A DNA stretch of 49,778 nucleotides from an uncultured Lachnospiraceae bacterium (lineage in GTDB: Bacteria; Bacillota; Clostridia; Lachnospirales; Lachnospiraceae): contig CAMNQH010000022.1 in assembly GCA_946549035.1 (NCBI GenBank), positions 1 to 49,778 on the forward strand. The letters are read 5' to 3'. Position 1 is the first letter of the stretch. Each line of letters starts with the position of its first letter. This document shows positions 1 to 7,883 of this stretch, one piece after another. A program made the translations under genes and the position numbers. The notes beneath the pieces are model-generated. The model made no database searches, was not told the DNA's origin, and saw nothing but the letters and a program-made list of their open reading frames with translations.

Positions 1-345
1 TGAAATCCAGATACTTTTTACTCTGCTTTGAGGGCTTTTGGCTGGTCAATATCAAGAGAATGGAAAAACGATATATAGGAGAAAGAAATATTAGATGCAG
101 AGCCGATGAACGAGCGGGTAGCGATCCCGGCACTTCCGGCGGTGGTGGCGGCAATCGGGTGGCGGCGGCTTGGGAGTTGATTAAGAATGTCATTTTGGGA
201 CTGGTGCTTTTGTTGATTTGGAGAAAGGGAGTTTTACGAAGCTGAAAGAGAACGCGCTGCATATATAGGCGAACGTTCAGTAAGCGACATCCTATAAAGG
301 GCTGTGGAAGGTATCGTTTATATTAAAACCGTAAACCAGTGGGGA
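1..345. other. Degenerate sequence at the left edge, no confident gene
   Basis: A frame is open from the window edge to base 245 and could encode a glycine-rich stretch followed by a hydrophobic segment. Its composition is unlike a normal protein, and no family is recognised. A second frame ends near base 268 with a more protein-like tail (GAFVDLEKGSFTKLKENALHI). Together these suggest eroded remains of a mobile element rather than an intact gene. This is inference; the upstream context lies outside the window. Confidence 0.3.
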
Positions 346-375
346 ATCATCCTTGAATATAGGATGGTTTTTTTG
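346..375 (+). terminator. Rho-independent terminator
   Basis: An eight-base stem (ATCATCCT with AGGATGGT, one mismatch) around a seven-base loop is followed by a run of T. It would end transcription coming from the left edge. A TATAAT box at 376-381 lies directly after it and may be the -10 of the next gene. Confidence 0.6.
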
Positions 376-442
376 TATAATGAAACCAAGATAGCATCTG
401 ATTATTTCCCCGTCGTAAAGGCGGGGATGAAGGGAAGAAGGA

Positions 443-1312
443 ATGGAAAAAACGGATATTGCGAAATATACTATTAAAGACAGCGTTTTTACGAATTTAT
501 TTCAGGATAAAAAATACCTGATTCAGTTATACCGGGCGCTCCACCCAGAAGATACAGAAACTACGGAAGATGAACTGAAGGACATTACGATTAAAAATAT
601 ATTAGTGGATGTGTGCTATAATGATTTGGGCTTCACAGTAGGGGATAAAATTATGATTCTGACGGAGGCTCAAACCACCTGGACGATGAATATTATTATA
701 CGTGCATTGATGTATCTGGTACAGTCCTACCATGAGTATTTTGAACGCAGGAACGATAACCTTTACAGCAGTAAAAAGGTAAAGATGCCCAAACCAGAGT
801 TATATGTAATATTCACCGGAAAGCGGGTAAACAAGCCGGAATATGTTTCTCTTTCAGAAGAATTTTTCAATGGGGAAGACTGTGCCATTGATGTAAAGGT
901 AAAAATGATATACGATGGGAAAGACAATGATATAATCAGCCAGTATGTCACTTTTACAAAGGTATATGACGAACAGGTGAAATTATATGGACGGACTAGG
1001 GAAGCAATTACCAATACAATCAATATCTGTAAAGACAGGGATGTTCTAAAAGAGTACCTGGAGAGCAGAGAAAAGGAGGTTGTGGATATGATGATGACAT
1101 TGTTTAATGAAGAACAGGTTATGCGTGCTTATGTGGAAAGTGAGAAAAAAGAAGCGGCGGAAGAAGCAGCAAAAAAAGCATCTGTGATTTCAGCGATTGA
1201 AATATATCAAGAAATGGGTTTACCTGTTTCAGAAACCATTAAAAAGGTTGCAGGAAAATATAAACTTGAAGAAAACGATGCAGAAGCATGGGTTCGGAAA
1301 TACTGGAAATAA
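443..1312 (+). CDS. Rpn family recombination-promoting nuclease (PD-(D/E)XK)
   Basis: This 289-residue protein resembles the Rpn/putative-transposase family (PDDEXK_2 type), DNA endonucleases linked to RecA-independent recombination. The core is visible around residues 50-90: an acidic strand (NILVDVCYND), then LTEAQ, fitting the D...ExQ active-site pattern, followed by a hydrophobic helix. The C-terminus is a charged coiled-coil-like helix with an alanine/lysine/glutamate run near residues 230-250. The start follows a purine-rich site (GGGAAGAAGG). The gene stands alone, bounded by a terminator upstream and decayed mobile-element pieces downstream. Such genes are multicopy in Lachnospiraceae and accumulate near mobile DNA. 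Family assignment is fairly secure; the cellular role is not. Confidence 0.75.
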   Translation: MEKTDIAKYTIKDSVFTNLFQDKKYLIQLYRALHPEDTETTEDELKDITIKNILVDVCYNDLGFTVGDKIMILTEAQTTWTMNIIIRALMYLVQSYHEYFERRNDNLYSSKKVKMPKPELYVIFTGKRVNKPEYVSLSEEFFNGEDCAIDVKVKMIYDGKDNDIISQYVTFTKVYDEQVKLYGRTREAITNTINICKDRDVLKEYLESREKEVVDMMMTLFNEEQVMRAYVESEKKEAAEEAAKKASVISAIEIYQEMGLPVSETIKKVAGKYKLEENDAEAWVRKYWK

Positions 1313-1412
1313 GAACGAGATAGTCAATAGTTTTCATACGAATAAGAAAGCGGTTTTACTACTGGCTTTGTATTGACGGGCTCGCAGATGGATTTGCTGC
1401 TGCTTTTCATCC

Positions 1413-1631
1413 ATGATTAAGAAGTATAACAAGCACCCTAAAGAGAAGCTGCCAGAAATCTTGCCACATACGTTAAGGCATACATTCTGCACTAATATGG
1501 CGAACAAGAATATGCCCCCGAAAGCATTGCAGTATATCATGGGGCATAAAGACGTTACCACGACGTTAGGGTATTATGCACATGGTTCAGCGGAATCGGC
1601 TAAAGCGGCAATGGAATCAATGACAACATGA
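1413..1631 (+). pseudogene. Tyrosine integrase, C-terminal fragment
   Basis: About 72 codons match the C-terminal catalytic end of a Tn916-type tyrosine recombinase. Visible residues are the HTLRHTF box (H-x-x-R), the MGHKD box and the catalytic tyrosine in TLGYYAH. The N-terminal arm, core-binding domain and first catalytic arginine are missing, so it cannot be active. The sequence just upstream carries no continuation in frame. It is best read as the scar of an integrative element once present here, in line with the neighbouring fragments. Confidence 0.8.
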
Positions 1632-1743
1632 CTGCCAGCCTTTACTACTTTCCTTACTACTTCAGAACGGTATTTTATGGAAAGATATAAACAGATGTGT
1701 GAAGCTGGCATACATAACAAAACTCCCACAAACCGCATAGAAT

Positions 1744-1953
1744 ATGGAGCACAGCCGATGGAAAAAAGAATATCTGCCGTATGGATATCTGTGGTGGGTA
1801 AATGAAGATGGTTATGCAGCAATGGGGGATGGCGGCAATATAATTTACATAAATACAAAGAAAAAGCTGGTGATTTCCATTGCGGCTCTTTTTGTACCAA
1901 AACCGGGAGATAGAATAGAGCTGATTAAGAAATTTATTGAGTCTGTTTTATGA
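1744..1953 (+). pseudogene. Serine hydrolase (beta-lactamase class C-like), C-terminal fragment
   Basis: The 69-residue frame resembles the last part of beta-lactamase-family serine hydrolases: a PYGYLWWV strand, a GDGGNIIYIN segment (position of the usual HxG-type motif) and a closing amphipathic helix. The SxxK and YxN motifs and over 200 N-terminal residues of the family are absent. It has no convincing ribosome site. It is a gene remnant, probably left by the same rearrangements that truncated the integrase next to it. Confidence 0.65.
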
Positions 1954-2054
1954 GCGGGACGCATGGAAGCAGCAGTAAGAAAAAGCTCCATTGAAATGGA
2001 AGGCGCCACTTTTGATCATGTTTATAAAATCGTGCAGAATTATGGAATGTTTTA

Positions 2055-2063
2055 TGTTATAAT
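2055..2063 (+). promoter_or_regulatory. Extended -10 promoter candidate for the 2139 gene
   Basis: TG-T-TATAAT forms an extended -10 element; the TATAAT box itself is 2058-2063. No good -35 box is visible, as is common for extended -10 promoters. The distance to the chosen start at 2139 is about 75 bases. Confidence 0.45.
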
Positions 2064-2138
2064 GAAAAATAAGGAAGAGAAAGCCATAATTATTTAGAAG
2101 TGGTAATAGCAAAAAGAACACAGAAGAAGGTGGAGCGG

Positions 2139-3020
2139 ATGGGAATACAGGAATATTTATCTGACTTGTTAAATAATCAGCTAAGGGATATCAAATACAG
2201 ATATAGAGAGCAAATCGTAAATGACATAAAAAACAGGATGTGCTCTCTGCTAACCAGATGGGAACAGGAAGAGTTTAGAAGAACAATTTTATTTGTGACG
2301 GATGAAGAAGCATTGTTTTATGAACCAATAGCGGCAGATGATGTGAGGAGATTTGTTGTAGCAACGATTCGGAATAGTATGCTGGAGGTGGCTGCGAGTA
2401 TTAATTGCAATCAGTTTAAGATGCAGGAGCCTTTATCAGATGAACAGATCAAAAGTATAACATCAAATGCAATTTGCTATTTCAAACAATGCAAATTTGA
2501 AATTTTGCAGAAGGAGGCCAGTAATTTAACATATGTTGATGTATATGAAGAAGCAATTCAAAAGTATCCATTGGCATGGGCCGTGTTAAAAAGAGCAGCG
2601 CTGGCAAGCGGTACGGTAGATGTGTTTCAAAATTTGCATGAAGTAACTTTTGAGAATGTAGAAAAAGAGTTATCTGAAACGAGATGCAAAAAAGTGGTTT
2701 GTGATGGATATAGTTTGGAATTTGATGATTATTTAAAAGAAGAATTAGGAAATGTAATATCGGGCAGGGTGGATATTTTTTATGTAGACTGTTTTAAAGG
2801 GCTATCCAGAAACTTTGAAAAAATTTTACATGTGCTTCAAATTATTTTGCAGAGTGGAAAGGCTTTTGTAACCTGCAATTATTATATTAGCGATGGGCGA
2901 ATCGAGAAGCGAAGAAGAATTTTAAGAGCGTTTCATCGTCAAAAAGACATGTTTGACAATGTGAGAAATCATAACGGCTTACCAGCATTTTTTAAAAGCG
3001 TATTAAAAGAAATGGTGTGA
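2139..3020 (+). CDS. Hypothetical protein, 293 residues
   Basis: No family is recognised. The start at 2139 is preferred over a GTG at 2100 because a ribosome site (AAGGTGGAG) lies just before it. The product is soluble, with no signal peptide or membrane segment, and appears mostly helical in its first half. Two short stretches in the C-terminal half (SGRVDIFYVDCFKG and GKAFVTCNYYI) look like beta strands of an alpha/beta domain. Many rare AT-rich codons set it apart from genes on the right half of the window, which fits acquisition with the adjacent resistance locus. It ends just before a long hairpin. Nothing visible ties it functionally to the beta-lactam genes. Confidence 0.65.
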   Translation: MGIQEYLSDLLNNQLRDIKYRYREQIVNDIKNRMCSLLTRWEQEEFRRTILFVTDEEALFYEPIAADDVRRFVVATIRNSMLEVAASINCNQFKMQEPLSDEQIKSITSNAICYFKQCKFEILQKEASNLTYVDVYEEAIQKYPLAWAVLKRAALASGTVDVFQNLHEVTFENVEKELSETRCKKVVCDGYSLEFDDYLKEELGNVISGRVDIFYVDCFKGLSRNFEKILHVLQIILQSGKAFVTCNYYISDGRIEKRRRILRAFHRQKDMFDNVRNHNGLPAFFKSVLKEMV

Positions 3021-3053
3021 GGAACAGTTTTAAAATAGATAACACTCGTGAAT

Positions 3054-3118
3054 AACAGGCTTCTGTCAGAAATATTGCTTTTACGAAGATGCAGGATATT
3101 TTTTGACAGAAGCCTGTT
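3054..3118 (+). terminator. Long perfect inverted repeat / terminator-like hairpin
   Basis: AACAGGCTTCTGTCA (3054-3068) is repeated in perfect inverse at 3104-3118, giving a 15-bp stem with a 35-base loop. The flanking AT-rich bases could extend pairing inward. No good U-tract follows, so termination is plausible but not certain. It separates the hypothetical gene from the class D promoter 15 bases further on. Confidence 0.55.
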
Positions 3119-3132
3119 TATGAAAAGAGAGC

Positions 3133-3161
3133 TTGACTTTTAATTCTTACTAATGTAATAT
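3133..3161 (+). promoter_or_regulatory. BlaI-controlled promoter of the class D gene (operator 1)
   Basis: TTGACT (3133-3138), a 17-base spacer and TAATAT (3156-3161) form the promoter. Inside it lies TTAC-TAAT-GTAA (3147-3158), covering the end of the spacer and the start of the -10 box. The same inverted motif precedes blaI (6514-6525) and the PBP2a-like gene (23197-23208). Repressor bound here would block RNA polymerase. BlaI/MecI proteins are known to bind TACA/TGTA-type dyads; assignment to this BlaI is inference from the shared motif. Confidence 0.8.
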
Positions 3162-3197
3162 TAAATGGATGTAAGAGGAGCTCAAATAGAAATTTTT

Positions 3198-3225
3198 TTG
3201 CACTTAAATCTTACAGATGTAATAA
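3198..3225 (+). promoter_or_regulatory. Second BlaI operator before the class D gene, possible second promoter
   Basis: TTAC-AGAT-GTAA at 3211-3222 is a second copy of the operator, 64 bases downstream of the first. TTGCAC (3198-3203) and TAATAA (3220-3225), 16 bases apart, could form a weaker promoter around it. Two operators could give tighter or looped repression. Confidence 0.7.
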
Positions 3226-3333
3226 AAAGGAAAGGGTGAGAAGACGGATGCATTTTGAATATTGATGTAAAAATGCTTCTTGGATTCGAAAGTAACAATG
3301 AAAAGAAGTTGTAGAAGAAAGGAAAATTTTAAG

Positions 3334-4254
3334 ATGAGACGAAAACAATGTATGATAATGGGAATAATTGCTTGCTTGGTCATGGGAAGTATGTCAGGAT
3401 GCAGTTCAAAAGAAAGTGGGAACAGCCAATCAATTCAAAAAGGGCAGGCAATACAGATTCATGAAAGTGAAGAAAATATAAATGAAAACAAGGATGTGAA
3501 GAAGGAAGAGGAACAGCAGCGAACGGCAGTCACGGTAGATTATCAGGAAGCATTTCAATCAATTCAAGGGTGTGCAGTTATTTTGGATTCAGAAACGAAT
3601 ACATATACTTTTTATAATGAAGACAAATGCAGAACGAGGGTATCCCCGGACTCTACGTTCAAAGTAATCTCGGCTTTAACAGGAATTCATAATCAAGTGG
3701 TAACGTCAGAGGATAGTAAAATGGAGTATGATGGAATGAATTACCCGGTTGACACGTGGAATGCTGATTTAGGGCTGAAGGATGCATTTCGAAGTTCCTG
3801 CATTTGGTACTTTCGAAAAGTAATTGATGAGGTGGGGCAAGAGACAATCCAAGAGGAATTAGACAAATTGGATTATGGAAATTGTGACATATCTGAATGG
3901 GGTGGAAGTGGAGTGAACTCTTTTCCAGAGCTGAATGGTTTTTGGATAGAATCCTCCTTGTTGATTTCTCCTATAGAGCAGGTGGAAGTTTTGCATAAGA
4001 TTATGGAAGGAGAAACTATATATACAGAATCGGAGATAGAAGTTTTAAAAAGCATTATGCTGCTTGAGGCCAGTGATTCAAAGAAAATATATGGAAAAAC
4101 AGGAACGGGAACAGAAGGTATCGCATGGTTTATCGGTTTTGTTGAAAAAGAAAATACGAATTTGTATTTTGCCATATATTTGGACGATAATTCTTCTAAT
4201 GAAATTAGTGGGAAAAAGGCACAGGAAATAGCGCTTAATATTCTGGAGGAGTAA
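3334..4254 (+). CDS. Class D (OXA/CDD-like) beta-lactamase lipoprotein
   Basis: Predicted membrane-anchored penicillin-interacting enzyme of 306 residues. It begins with a lipoprotein signal ending in GSMSGC, lipidated at about Cys23, then a charged linker and a class D fold. Motifs in order are STFK (about residues 107-110; nucleophile Ser and carbamylatable Lys), SCI where OXA enzymes have S-x-V, YGN, FWIESSL (equivalent to the W-x-E-x-x-L segment) and KTGTG. The start at 3334 is chosen over TTG 3280 and ATG 3298 because an AGAAAGGAA site and a proper signal peptide follow it. It is paralogous to the BlaR1 sensor domain encoded next door. Two BlaI-type operators precede it. Clostridioides difficile is known to have a comparable BlaRI-controlled class D enzyme. 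Whether this one hydrolyses or only binds beta-lactams cannot be seen. Confidence 0.8.
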   Translation: MRRKQCMIMGIIACLVMGSMSGCSSKESGNSQSIQKGQAIQIHESEENINENKDVKKEEEQQRTAVTVDYQEAFQSIQGCAVILDSETNTYTFYNEDKCRTRVSPDSTFKVISALTGIHNQVVTSEDSKMEYDGMNYPVDTWNADLGLKDAFRSSCIWYFRKVIDEVGQETIQEELDKLDYGNCDISEWGGSGVNSFPELNGFWIESSLLISPIEQVEVLHKIMEGETIYTESEIEVLKSIMLLEASDSKKIYGKTGTGTEGIAWFIGFVEKENTNLYFAIYLDDNSSNEISGKKAQEIALNILEE

Positions 4255-4261
4255 TCAAGAG

Positions 4262-4304
4262 AAGGGAAAGGATCAAAGTGTTTCATTGACCCTTTCCCTT
4301 TTTT
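4262..4304 (+). terminator. Terminator between the class D gene and blaR1
   Basis: AAGGGAAAGGATCA (4262-4275) pairs with TGACCCTTTCCCTT (4287-4300) with one mismatch, followed by TTTT. It ends the class D transcript. In the opposite direction the hairpin directly follows the blaR1 stop but lacks a clear U-tract. Confidence 0.8.
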
Positions 4305-6106
4305 CAATACCAGATATTCAGATCGGATAATATAGATAAAGCAATCTCAGAGGCTTTGCTTCCGGCAGCATTCTTAGGGGCGCCGATATATAAGGCAAAG
4401 AAATAGGTGTTCTCTGTAGTTTCGACGTAGCCAGTGAACCATCCGCTTATGTTTTCTCCATTTATATTTCCTGTTCCCGTTTTGCCGTATAGGCTGCCCT
4501 TATCAGTGGAAGAAAGTAATAGAGCATTCTTTACCGTTTGAATATGATCTGCATCAAAGTTAAATTCATTGAGGTACAGCCGTTGGAGCAGTTTGGCCTG
4601 TTCAATGGGAGAAATTTTGAGGGAGGATTCTGCCCAAAAGGAAGAAACGCCGCCTGACAGGTCGTGATTGCCATAATCAATAGAGGTATAGAAGTCTTCT
4701 AAAGCTTCTAATCCGGCAGTTTGGTCTAAGGATTGAAAGTACCAATTGACAGAGTTTTGAAATGCTGTAGTCAGGTTGTGATTGGCATTCCACTCTGGAA
4801 TAGGGTAGTCCTGCCCATTCCAGGATATTTCGTTTGAAGACGAGGTAATATATCTGTTTTCCAAACCCAACAGGGCGCTGTATATTTTATATGTGGAATT
4901 CGGCGAAATTCGTTTTTGCGCCAATGCTTTGTTATAAATTTGCCAGCTGCCGGTAGCTGCATCAAGCAGGACAAAACAGCCTTGATAACCGTTAAAATAG
5001 GATGATAAATCAAGATAAGAAATATTGCCATCGTTTTTATTGATTGGATAAGTGTTTTCCGTTTTTACTGCAGCATTGACAGAAAGTATGGGCATAAACA
5101 GCAACAAAAGACAGGCGATTAAAAAATAGGAGCAAAGGCCTTTCAGCCTTTTTATAACGGTTGGCTTCTCATAAGAGGCAATATTTATAATTCTTCGTTT
5201 CATTTGTTTCATATTTCCGCCAAGGCCGGCGGCAAATGGAAAAGGAGTGAGTGAAACTTTTTCTGCAAAGTGAATCAGTGTATTACCATAATCTTCGTAA
5301 TCCTCCTCCTCAAGCATTTTTAAAACGGAGGTGTCACAGGCAACCTCTCTGTCATTACGCATTTCTTTTAGGACGTACCACACAAGAGGATGAAACCAAT
5401 AGATGACTCCTGCGAGGTTCATCAAATAATTGGCCATCGCATCGTGGTGCTTATAATGCTGCAATTCATGTAACAGCATATACCGCATATCTGCTTCATT
5501 GTAATCAGAGATGAGATGAATCGGTACATATATGCACGGCTTCAAAAGTCCCACAATAATCGGAGATTTCAAAAATGCGGTGCTGTATACGGGAATGTCC
5601 CTGGGAATTTCCGCTTCTTCTAAGCAGTGAAGATATAGTCTGCGGACTGCCTGATTCTGAAGTGGAAGAGCAGATTTCTTTAAAGTGTGTAAACGGAGAG
5701 AGGATTTGATAACCAATAGTATCATTGCAAGCATACCTGCAATCCATATCCCTAATAAAATATAACCGGCAATGGGCGGCGTCTCACGATGAATGGAAAG
5801 AGTAAAATCATTCATCCAATTTGTAGTTTCAGTTGGAAGAATCCCCATGCTTTTTCCCAAAACTGTTTCGGCGCCGGAAGCGGGAGAGATTTTCAGGCTG
5901 TGGAGCCACGAGAAGATTTGCGGAAACCCAATGAGAGAAAATGGGATAAAGGGAACTGCCAGCAACCCAAGCAGCAGGAACCACAGATGATACTGCATTC
6001 GGCTGGACAGGATGTTTTTGAATATCCCCTTGGCGATCAAAAGAATTCCGATCATACCGCTGATAAATATATTGCATATGAAAAAGCGTATCATAAAATC
6101 AGCCAT
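4304..6106 (-). CDS. blaR1: BlaR1 beta-lactam sensor-transducer (M56 metalloprotease plus class D-like sensor)
   Basis: Integral-membrane sensor of 600 residues. Several hydrophobic helices occupy residues 1-135. The M56 zinc protease site is HELQH (213-217) with a downstream REVACD glutamate as likely third ligand. A final membrane segment spans about 322-345. The extracellular sensor covers about 365-600 with STYK (404-407), SVN, YGN, FWAESSL and KTGTG. In the known mechanism, beta-lactam acylates the sensor serine and the cytosolic protease then causes loss of BlaI repression. The start overlaps the end of blaI by eight bases, so the two are cotranscribed and probably translationally coupled. 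The sensor closely resembles the class D lipoprotein on the opposite strand, and the two genes converge on a shared hairpin. Confidence 0.93.
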   Translation of the reverse strand: MADFMIRFFICNIFISGMIGILLIAKGIFKNILSSRMQYHLWFLLLGLLAVPFIPFSLIGFPQIFSWLHSLKISPASGAETVLGKSMGILPTETTNWMNDFTLSIHRETPPIAGYILLGIWIAGMLAMILLVIKSSLRLHTLKKSALPLQNQAVRRLYLHCLEEAEIPRDIPVYSTAFLKSPIIVGLLKPCIYVPIHLISDYNEADMRYMLLHELQHYKHHDAMANYLMNLAGVIYWFHPLVWYVLKEMRNDREVACDTSVLKMLEEEDYEDYGNTLIHFAEKVSLTPFPFAAGLGGNMKQMKRRIINIASYEKPTVIKRLKGLCSYFLIACLLLLFMPILSVNAAVKTENTYPINKNDGNISYLDLSSYFNGYQGCFVLLDAATGSWQIYNKALAQKRISPNSTYKIYSALLGLENRYITSSSNEISWNGQDYPIPEWNANHNLTTAFQNSVNWYFQSLDQTAGLEALEDFYTSIDYGNHDLSGGVSSFWAESSLKISPIEQAKLLQRLYLNEFNFDADHIQTVKNALLLSSTDKGSLYGKTGTGNINGENISGWFTGYVETTENTYFFALYIGAPKNAAGSKASEIALSILSDLNIWY

Positions 6107-6494
6107 GCTCCTTGCCCCCTTTTTTTGACCTTTTGGAAAGCAGGGAGCGAAGAGTGTCTAGTTCTGCTTCAGACAGTTTGTCATTTTCTACATATGCAGA
6201 CACCATAGCAGTGATATCCCCGTTATAGTAGCGTTTCAAAAAAGAATTGCTTTCCTGGCCAATATATTCGCTTTCTTTTACAACTGGGGTGTAAACAAAC
6301 ACACGGCTCTGTTTTTCATAAGTCAGAGCGCCTTTGGTTACAAGACGTTTGATTAAAGTCTGTATCGTTTTCGGACTCCAGCTGGTGGTTCGTAATAATT
6401 TTTCGGTTATTTCATTGGTACTGATGGGCGCATGTTTCCATACAATTTTCATAATTTCGAATTCAGCTTCAGAAATCTGCGGTAAATTACTCAT
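6099..6494 (-). CDS. blaI: BlaI/MecI family transcriptional repressor
   Basis: A 131-residue winged-helix repressor. The N-terminus (ISEAEFEIMKIVWKHAPIST) and the recognition region (TTSWSPKTIQTLIKRLVTKG) are characteristic of BlaI/MecI/CopY proteins. The C-terminal half is the dimerisation region. A ribosome site (AAGGGAGA) precedes ATG at 6494. Its promoter has an operator at the likely transcription start, indicating autorepression. Its predicted targets are the class D gene and, unusually, the PBP2a-like gene 17 kb away. MecI or CopY are alternatives by family alone, but the blaR1 partner settles the beta-lactam role. Confidence 0.93.
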   Translation of the reverse strand: MSNLPQISEAEFEIMKIVWKHAPISTNEITEKLLRTTSWSPKTIQTLIKRLVTKGALTYEKQSRVFVYTPVVKESEYIGQESNSFLKRYYNGDITAMVSAYVENDKLSEAELDTLRSLLSKRSKKGGKEHG

Positions 6495-6513
6495 TTTAAA
6501 TCTCCCTTAAGTC

Positions 6514-6561
6514 TTACGAATGTAATAAATATATTATAGACGGTATTTGCGGGGTTGTCAA
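6514..6561 (-). promoter_or_regulatory. blaI-blaR1 promoter with BlaI operator
   Basis: Read on the minus strand: TTGACA (6561-6556), a 17-base spacer and TATAAT (6538-6533), a consensus promoter. The operator TTAC-N4-GTAA lies at 6514-6525, around the expected transcription start and before the ribosome site. This supports autoregulation by BlaI. Confidence 0.82.
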
Positions 6562-6581
6562 TTTTAGAAATTGTCTTGATA

Positions 6582-6594
6582 GTAACTTAGTTAC
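6582..6594. promoter_or_regulatory. 13-base perfect palindrome between divergent promoters
   Basis: GTAACTTAGTTAC is a perfect dyad lying between the blaI -35 box (6556-6561) and the -35 box of the 6702 gene (6613-6618). It is not the BlaI operator, since the half-sites are reversed. It could bind an unknown regulator. Confidence 0.4.
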
Positions 6595-6612
6595 GTTTGT
6601 TTCAAACATTCG

Positions 6613-6641
6613 TTGTGATTAGAAACATGTTATGCTACAAT
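6613..6641 (+). promoter_or_regulatory. Promoter candidate for the 6702 gene
   Basis: TTGTGA (6613-6618), 17 bases, TACAAT (6636-6641). It is about 60 bases before the start codon. Confidence 0.55.
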
Positions 6642-6701
6642 TAGAAAAGTGAAAAGTTAGGAGTATTAGTTTGATTTCCCATATCAGGAGATGATAAAGT
6701 T

Positions 6702-7883
6702 ATGAAAAAAGTTAATCTTTCAGAAATCATAGGAGATAGTTGCGCAAACTCATTTGCACTGGCATTTCGCTCCATGTTTTGTACAGTATCGATTCCAAAT
6801 AAAAATCAAGCAACAGCTCTGATATCAGAATATCTTAAGGAATATATAGAAGTGATGTTACCCTATTTTGATGAAAACAAAATAAATGAATATTGCTTTG
6901 TTACCGATACCATATTGAAAAAAGAAGAGATCATAAAGGATAAAATTAAGAAAGCGTGTATGGATAGCGGTAACGTGGATGAAAAGGAACTGATACGATT
7001 ATTAGAAGAAAAAAGTTCGCTGAGTGATACTACGGAATTATTTAATTCAGGAATGTATAATTTGGGGATGATTCTGTCTTTTATAGATCAAAGTATTCAG
7101 ATTGATGAAGAGTTATTATGTGCCAATTCCATTGGGGAGTATTCCAATGGCGATTTACTGCTTGCTCAAAAAATGTCTAACCTGTCCATAATCCATTTAG
7201 GAATATCTTCTTATATAATAGAGCTTCATCAGAGGAATCAACAATTTCATTGGAATCAACATTATAATGTGGCGCCAAATATGCAGCACATAATTAAAAA
7301 TCAGAGAAAATACCAATGCTGTAAAAAACATTTTGTTAAAACAAATCCTAAGGTAAATATAAAAGAAGAGTGTTTTTTGTCTGATATACTTCTAATAGTT
7401 GATTTATATAGAGTAAAACAGCAGTGTATCCTTGAAAAATTTATGATTTCATTGCTATTTATTGTTGGGTCTCCAGAATATGAAGAATGGATGCAGCAAT
7501 ATGCGTATGCTATACTTGATATTTTGAACGAAATCATGTTTTGCGGAGAAATACATAGGGTATATTTGCAAGAGGGATATTATAATACCATGTCTGATTC
7601 TGAGAAAACAAGCAGAGATGCTACAACAAGAATGAGTATTATTTTTTCTGCAGGCAATGATGATATTTATATTGTACGGGTTGATTTACCCCATAAGGGG
7701 GAAAAGTTTTTCCATATGAATATGGAAGAGGTGGCAGGAGAGAAAATACTTCCCACAGGTTATCCTATGACTTATGAAGAATTTAATCAGCTGAAATCTA
7801 AGTTTGATAAAAATTTATTAGACAAATTTTTTTTGAAATGGATGGAAAAATTTGGTTTAAAACCAAGTTTGAGACTATTTTGA
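6702..7883 (+). CDS. Hypothetical protein, frame 1 of a possible frameshifted gene
   Basis: Unrecognised soluble protein of 393 residues, rich in Ile, Lys, Asn and Glu, without signal peptide or clear membrane span. A cysteine pair (QCCKKHF) sits near residue 205. A ribosome site (AGGAGATG) precedes the start. Near the end the zero frame contains U-UUU-UUG at 7829-7835 within eight T. An imperfect 11-bp hairpin (7848-7870) follows 12 bases later. A -1 slip would join about residue 377 to the overlapping downstream frame, giving a protein of roughly 535 residues instead of ending at 7883. The gene lies between the beta-lactam locus and the type I restriction operon; a defence role is possible but unsupported by motifs. 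Confidence 0.65.
   Translation: MKKVNLSEIIGDSCANSFALAFRSMFCTVSIPNKNQATALISEYLKEYIEVMLPYFDENKINEYCFVTDTILKKEEIIKDKIKKACMDSGNVDEKELIRLLEEKSSLSDTTELFNSGMYNLGMILSFIDQSIQIDEELLCANSIGEYSNGDLLLAQKMSNLSIIHLGISSYIIELHQRNQQFHWNQHYNVAPNMQHIIKNQRKYQCCKKHFVKTNPKVNIKEECFLSDILLIVDLYRVKQQCILEKFMISLLFIVGSPEYEEWMQQYAYAILDILNEIMFCGEIHRVYLQEGYYNTMSDSEKTSRDATTRMSIIFSAGNDDIYIVRVDLPHKGEKFFHMNMEEVAGEKILPTGYPMTYEEFNQLKSKFDKNLLDKFFLKWMEKFGLKPSLRLF
7827..7870 (+). promoter_or_regulatory. Candidate -1 ribosomal frameshift site
   Basis: Eight T (7827-7834) then G give U-UUU-UUG in the correct register (codons 7830-7832 and 7833-7835). AAATTTGGTTT (7848-7858) can pair with AAACCAAGTTT (7860-7870), with one G-U pair. The stem is AU-rich and the 12-base spacing is longer than ideal, so a simple indel in the homopolymer is an equal alternative. 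Confidence 0.4.

Noticed and set aside
1963..2097. 44-codon plus-strand frame (MEAAVRKSSIEMEGATFDHV start)
   Set aside because: It overlaps the extended -10 promoter of the next gene and has no ribosome site; at most a remnant.
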